Assembly (NCBI GenBank): GCA_016296435.1
Contig: JAEDJI010000031.1
Span: 1 to 8,725, forward strand
Direction: 5' to 3'
From: Bacilli bacterium
GTDB taxonomy: Bacteria; Bacillota_I; Bacilli_A; RF39; UBA660
Length of the DNA: 8,725 nt
This document shows, piece by piece, positions 5,698 through 8,725 of this stretch. Under the pieces are notes generated by a model. It made no database searches. It was not told where the DNA came from and was given only the letters and a program-made list of their open reading frames with translations. Both the position numbers and the translations under genes were made by a program. Each line of letters opens with the position of its first letter. Position 1 is the stretch's first letter.

Positions 5698-7815
5698 TTA
5701 CATTGCATCTTTTCTAGAGAAGTTTAACCTTCCTTTGTTGTCTGTTCCGATCGCTTTTACAACTATTTCATCTCCTACTTTTACTATGTCTTCAACTTTA
5801 TCTACTCTTTCTTTTGATAGTTTAGATATGTGTACTAGTCCTTCACAACCTGGCCATACTTCAACAAAACACCCAAATGGTTCCACTTTTACTACTTTAG
5901 CAGTGTATATTTGTCCTTCTTCAACCTCTCTTGTTATATCTTCGATCATTTTCATTGCTTTATCTATTACAGCATAATCACTATGATATAAAATTATTCT
6001 TCCATCGTCTTCAATATCAATTTTAATAGCATTTTTATCATTAACACTTATTACGTTACTTGAATCTTGAATAATTTTTGTTATTACGTCTCCACCACGT
6101 CCAATTACATCTTTTATTTGAGATTCTTTTATTTTCATTTGTTTTATTTTCGGTGCATATGGTGATAATTCTTTTCTTGGTTCAGTTATGGCTGTTTTCA
6201 TATTTTCAAGAATTTCAAATCTTGCTTTTTTAGCTTGTTGTAATGCTTCTTGTAGTATTTGTTTTGTAATCCCTTGTATTTTAATATCCATTTGTAAAGC
6301 ACATATACCTTTTTTAGTTCCTGCAACTTTGAAATCCATGTCTCCGAAATGGTCTTCTGCTCCTTGTATATCAGTTAAAATTGTATATTTATCATTATTT
6401 GTTATTAATCCCATGGCTATTCCAGCAACCATATCCTTAATAGGTACACCTGCAGCCATAAGCGACATACATCCTGCACATATTGAAGCTTGTGATGATG
6501 ATCCATTTGATTCTAATACTTCCGATACTACTCTTATTGTGTATGGAAACTCTTCCTCAGATGGAAGAACTTGTAATAAAGCTTTTTCTCCAAGTGCACC
6601 ATGTCCTATCTCTCTTCTTCCTGGAGCACCATATCTTCCTGTTTCTCCAACACTGAATTGTGGAAAATTATAGTGATGCATAAATCTTTTTCCTTCTTCA
6701 TCTGATAGTCCATCTAATATTTGGTATTCGTTAATTGATCCCAGTGTTGTAATACTAAGTACTTGAGTTTGTCCTCTTGTAAATAAAGCTGAACCATGTG
6801 TACGCGGTAAGATATCAACTTCAGATGATAATGGCCTTATTTCATCTACTTTTCTTCCATCAGGTCTAATTTTTTCATCTGTTATTAGTCTTCTTATTTC
6901 TTCATATTCAATTGCTTCAAGTACTTCATTTACCTGTTTAATAATGTCATTTAAGTTTTCATTATCTTTATATAATTCCTTAAATTTTTCACGAACTTCT
7001 TCTTTTAGTTCCTCTATTTTATCTTGACGTGCTAATTTTTCTTCTATTTGAATTGCATTTAACATCTTAACAGTAATCATGTCTCTTACTTTTGAGTTTA
7101 TTTCTTCATCTATTTTAATAATTGGATATTCTTTTTTTGGTTTTCCTACTTCTTCTATTATTTGTTCTTCAAATGATATTAATTCTTTTATAGCTTCATG
7201 TCCAAACATTAATGCATCAAGCATGTCTTCTTCAGATACTTCTTTAGCAGATGATTCAACCATATTAATTGCATCTTTTGTACCTGCGACTGTAAGATAT
7301 ATATCACTTAATTCTTGTTGTTCTGGAGTAGGATTTATTATAAATTTTCCTTCTACTCTTCCAACTACTACTGATGCTATTGGACCTAAAAATGGCAAAT
7401 CGCTTATTGATAATGCTAAACTTGAACCAAATAGTGCTGTCATTTCTGGTGAGTTTGCTGTGTCTACTGATAGTACTGTATTAACTATTTGTACTTCATT
7501 TTTAAATCCTTCCTTAAATAATGGTCTAATCGGTCTATCAATTAAACGAGCAGCAAGTGTTGCATTCTCCGTTGGCCTTCCTTCCCTTTTTATAAAACCT
7601 CCGGGTATTTTCCCTACTGAGTATTGTTTTTCTTGGTATAAAACCATAAGCGGAAAGAAGTCTCCAGTAGTTGGCTCTTTACCGTTTGTTACTGCAGTTA
7701 ATACTACTGTATCTTCATATCTTACTAAGCAAGATGATGCTGCTTGTTTTGCTAATTGTCCTACTTCAACAATTATCTTACGACCACGAAAATCGTATTC
7801 GAATGTTTTTTTCAT
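5698..7815 (-). CDS. pnp: Polyribonucleotide nucleotidyltransferase (PNPase)
   Basis: PNPase degrades RNA processively from the 3' end by phosphorolysis, releasing nucleoside diphosphates, and acts as a trimer in the RNA degradosome. The 705-residue protein is full length. A first RNase PH domain spans about 5-140, followed by an alpha-helical PNPase linker (about 240-310) and a second, catalytic RNase PH domain (about 320-545). This carries the phosphate-binding [10 protein letters not shown] (435-444) and the metal/catalytic set [10 protein letters not shown] (D488, D494, K496, matching E. coli D486, D492, K494). A KH domain has its GRGG loop at 572-575, and a C-terminal S1 domain covers about 634-703. 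The ATG has the SD GGGAGG. It follows rpsO by 38 nt, the conserved order in many bacteria, and is followed by a strong terminator. Confidence 0.98.
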   Translation of the reverse strand: MKKTFEYDFRGRKIIVEVGQLAKQAASSCLVRYEDTVVLTAVTNGKEPTTGDFFPLMVLYQEKQYSVGKIPGGFIKREGRPTENATLAARLIDRPIRPLFKEGFKNEVQIVNTVLSVDTANSPEMTALFGSSLALSISDLPFLGPIASVVVGRVEGKFIINPTPEQQELSDIYLTVAGTKDAINMVESSAKEVSEEDMLDALMFGHEAIKELISFEEQIIEEVGKPKKEYPIIKIDEEINSKVRDMITVKMLNAIQIEEKLARQDKIEELKEEVREKFKELYKDNENLNDIIKQVNEVLEAIEYEEIRRLITDEKIRPDGRKVDEIRPLSSEVDILPRTHGSALFTRGQTQVLSITTLGSINEYQILDGLSDEEGKRFMHHYNFPQFSVGETGRYGAPGRREIGHGALGEKALLQVLPSEEEFPYTIRVVSEVLESNGSSSQASICAGCMSLMAAGVPIKDMVAGIAMGLITNNDKYTILTDIQGAEDHFGDMDFKVAGTKKGICALQMDIKIQGITKQILQEALQQAKKARFEILENMKTAITEPRKELSPYAPKIKQMKIKESQIKDVIGRGGDVITKIIQDSSNVISVNDKNAIKIDIEDDGRIILYHSDYAVIDKAMKMIEDITREVEEGQIYTAKVVKVEPFGCFVEVWPGCEGLVHISKLSKERVDKVEDIVKVGDEIVVKAIGTDNKGRLNFSRKDAM

Positions 7816-7826
7816 AATTCCTCCCT

Positions 7827-7854
7827 AAAATAAAAGACACTAAAAAATAGTGCC
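7827..7854 (-). terminator. rpsO-pnp intergenic hairpin (weak terminator or processing site)
   Basis: The minus strand reads GGCACTA (7854-7848), a T5 loop, then TAGTGTC (7842-7836): a seven-pair stem with one G-U. It is followed by TTTTATTTT, then the pnp SD. The last base of the rpsO TAG stop forms the foot of the stem. It could lower expression of pnp relative to rpsO by partial termination, or protect or process the rpsO 3' end. The E. coli rpsO-pnp junction also carries a terminator and a processed hairpin. Confidence 0.6.
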
Positions 7855-8123
7855 TACTTTCTTAATCCTAATTTTTTTACAACTTCACGATATCTAGTAA
7901 CATCTTTATTTTTTAAGTAGTTAAGTAAACTTCTTCTTTGCCCAACTTTCTTTAAAAGACCTCTTCTAGAATGATAATCGTGTTTATGTTCTTTTAAGTG
8001 TTCTGTTAATTTATTAATTTCTTCAGTTAATATTGCTATTTGTACTTCAGCAGAACCTGTATCATTTTCACATCTTGCAAAGTTTTTAATGATTTCTTGT
8101 TTTTTTTCTACACTTAAAGCCAT
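7854..8123 (-). CDS. rpsO: 30S ribosomal protein S15
   Basis: S15 is a primary 16S rRNA-binding protein of the small subunit's central domain and contributes to a bridge to the large subunit. The 89-residue product from [11 protein letters not shown] has exactly the usual length and the conserved sequence: [44 protein letters not shown], then [12 protein letters not shown]. The reading frame extends 27 bases further upstream to an ATG at 8150, but 8123 is chosen. Family members start at MALS/MALT, and a perfect AAGGAGGT lies 7-8 nt before it. The gene has its own promoter (8203-8231) and a structured leader of about 70 nt, and is followed by pnp. Confidence 0.98.
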   Translation of the reverse strand: MALSVEKKQEIIKNFARCENDTGSAEVQIAILTEEINKLTEHLKEHKHDYHSRRGLLKKVGQRRSLLNYLKNKDVTRYREVVKKLGLRK

Positions 8124-8197
8124 TTTATTTACCTCCTTATATATTTTCACCAGAACCTAGATAAATAAGGATTTTCATTTATCCAAGAAATGGAACA
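8124..8197 (-). promoter_or_regulatory. Structured rpsO leader, candidate S15 autoregulatory RNA
   Basis: On the minus strand CTTGGATAAAT (8187-8177) pairs with ATTTATCTAGG (8166-8156) in an 11-pair stem with two G-U wobbles. The stem closes the loop GAAAATCCTT. The loop's TCCTT (8171-8167), extended to TCCTTAT with stem bases, is complementary to ATAAGGA containing the rpsO SD (8140-8134). This allows either a pseudoknot or an alternative SD-sequestering pairing. S15 represses its own translation through leader RNA in several bacteria, including by a pseudoknot in E. coli. The specific structure here is my inference from base pairing. Confidence 0.5.
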
Positions 8198-8202
8198 CCA
8201 AT

Positions 8203-8231
8203 AATATACTATAAATATATGATTTTTTCAA
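8203..8231 (-). promoter_or_regulatory. Sigma-A promoter of rpsO-pnp
   Basis: The minus strand has TTGAAA (8231-8226) and TATATT (8208-8203) separated by exactly 17 bp. Each box matches the consensus at five of six positions. Transcription would start near 8197 and give a leader of roughly 70 nt. The promoter starts only 10 nt after the stop of the ASCH gene, with no terminator in between, so read-through from upstream is also possible. Confidence 0.72.
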
Positions 8232-8240
8232 GTGTTTTTG

Positions 8241-8633
8241 TTAAATTTTATAGTTCCAAATGCCAAGTTGTCCTTTGGCTTTAATTGGTTTTATTTCTTT
8301 AATATCTTTAATTATCCAGGCATATCTTCCTTCTTTATAGTCTCCGAGTAAGTATTCTTTTTTATCTTTTTTTATTTTTTCTATATATTCCTTGTCCATA
8401 TAAATACAATCCACTAAATATCCTTTACATATAATATAGCCATAATTCATGGAAATATTTCTTATTAAGTTTTGTATTTCTTTATTTTGTTTTGCTTGTT
8501 TTTCTAATGTTTTCCCACTTACGTGAATGTATATTTCTCCACGATAGTTAGTTTTCCAACTTCTAGTTTCTATATGTTTGATTTTTTTCATCAGTAGTGT
8601 TGCATATGGTTCTTTTATACTTAATACTTTCAT
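8241..8633 (-). CDS. ASCH domain protein (predicted RNA-binding)
   Basis: A 130-residue stand-alone ASCH domain, a beta-barrel fold related to PUA and proposed to bind RNA. Some members hydrolyse N4-acetylcytidine or cut RNA. The N-terminal signature is clear: SIKEPYATLLMKKIKHIETR then SWKTNYRGEIYIHVSG (residues 5-40). Later strands contain GYIICKGYLVDCIYMDK and the C-terminal RYAWIIKDIKEIKPIKAKGQ followed by LGIWNY. It is Lys-rich, as expected for a nucleic-acid-binding protein. The ATG has only a modest SD (AGGG) and lies 7 nt after the stop of the upstream gene, so the two are probably co-transcribed. The domain call is secure, but the substrate cannot be read from the sequence. Its position just ahead of rpsO-pnp fits an RNA-related role, weakly. 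Confidence 0.88.
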   Translation of the reverse strand: MKVLSIKEPYATLLMKKIKHIETRSWKTNYRGEIYIHVSGKTLEKQAKQNKEIQNLIRNISMNYGYIICKGYLVDCIYMDKEYIEKIKKDKKEYLLGDYKEGRYAWIIKDIKEIKPIKAKGQLGIWNYKI

Positions 8634-8640
8634 AATAGCC

Positions 8641-8725
8641 CTATATATATTTATTTAGAACATCTTCTAATTGTTTTTTATCATCATTTAAAACAATACA
8701 ATCCTTAAACCCATCATTTATAAAA
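8641..8725 (-). CDS. 3' end of an unidentified gene (C-terminus only)
   Basis: An open frame enters from the right edge of the window and ends at TAG (8643-8641), giving 27 residues: FINDGFKDCIVLN, then DDKKQLEDVLNKYI. It is too short to identify. The mix of a short strand and a charged C-terminal helix is compatible with the end of a nucleotide-kinase-like or other alpha/beta enzyme, but that is only an impression. It lies 7 nt upstream of the ASCH gene, which supports a shared transcript and a real coding frame. Confidence 0.6.
   Translation of the reverse strand, partial: FINDGFKDCIVLNDDKKQLEDVLNKYI

Noticed and set aside
8124..8150. Nine-residue N-terminal extension of S15
   Set aside because: The extension covers the perfect SD of the 8123 start and lies in the structured leader; S15 normally starts at MALS.
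1..8725. CRISPR array, insertion sequence, prophage or other mobile DNA
   Set aside because: I saw no spaced direct repeats, transposase, integrase or attachment-site duplications; the tRNA gene is intact, with no neighbouring integrase in the window.

Overview
The window is strongly AT-rich and every gene lies on the minus strand. The standard genetic code applies: TGA is a real stop in the ATGA overlaps of spoVAC/spoVAD and spoIIAA/sigF, and Trp is TGG in pnp. Ribosome binding sites are AGGAGG or GGTGAT, promoters have TATAAT-type -10 boxes, and there is a set of endospore genes. Together these point to an endospore-forming, low-GC Bacillota. The base composition and short proteins resemble gut Bacilli or Erysipelotrichia-type lineages related to Mollicutes, but that placement is inference.

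In the direction of transcription (high to low coordinates) the window starts with the 3' end of an unidentified gene (8641-8725) and an ASCH-domain protein (8241-8633). Next comes rpsO (7854-8123), with its own sigma-A promoter and a structured leader that may occlude the Shine-Dalgarno (SD) sequence, and then pnp (5698-7815). The pair is split by a small hairpin and closed by a strong terminator (5643-5675). The rpsO-pnp pair is a classic translation/RNA-decay unit.

The middle is a sporulation island. An unrecognised secreted, C-terminally membrane-anchored protein (4347-5531) sits 1 nt upstream of a SpoIIAA-like STAS protein (4010-4345), which overlaps a sigma-F/G-family sigma factor (3369-4013). 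A terminator-like hairpin and a sigma-G-like promoter follow, then the minimal spoVAC-spoVAD-spoVAE set (1533-3315) for loading dipicolinic acid into the spore. The order matches the spoIIA-spoVA neighbourhood of Bacillus, with one striking difference: the anti-sigma kinase gene spoIIAB, normally between spoIIAA and sigF, is absent, because the two genes overlap directly.

Downstream, a terminator and a new promoter separate the condensin accessory operon scpA-scpB (181-1460), and a complete tRNA-Leu(CAA) gene ends the window (1-87). The most notable points are the SpoIIAB-less sigma-F operon with its short sigma factor, the unknown anchored protein coupled to it, and the possible SD-pairing pseudoknot in the rpsO leader.
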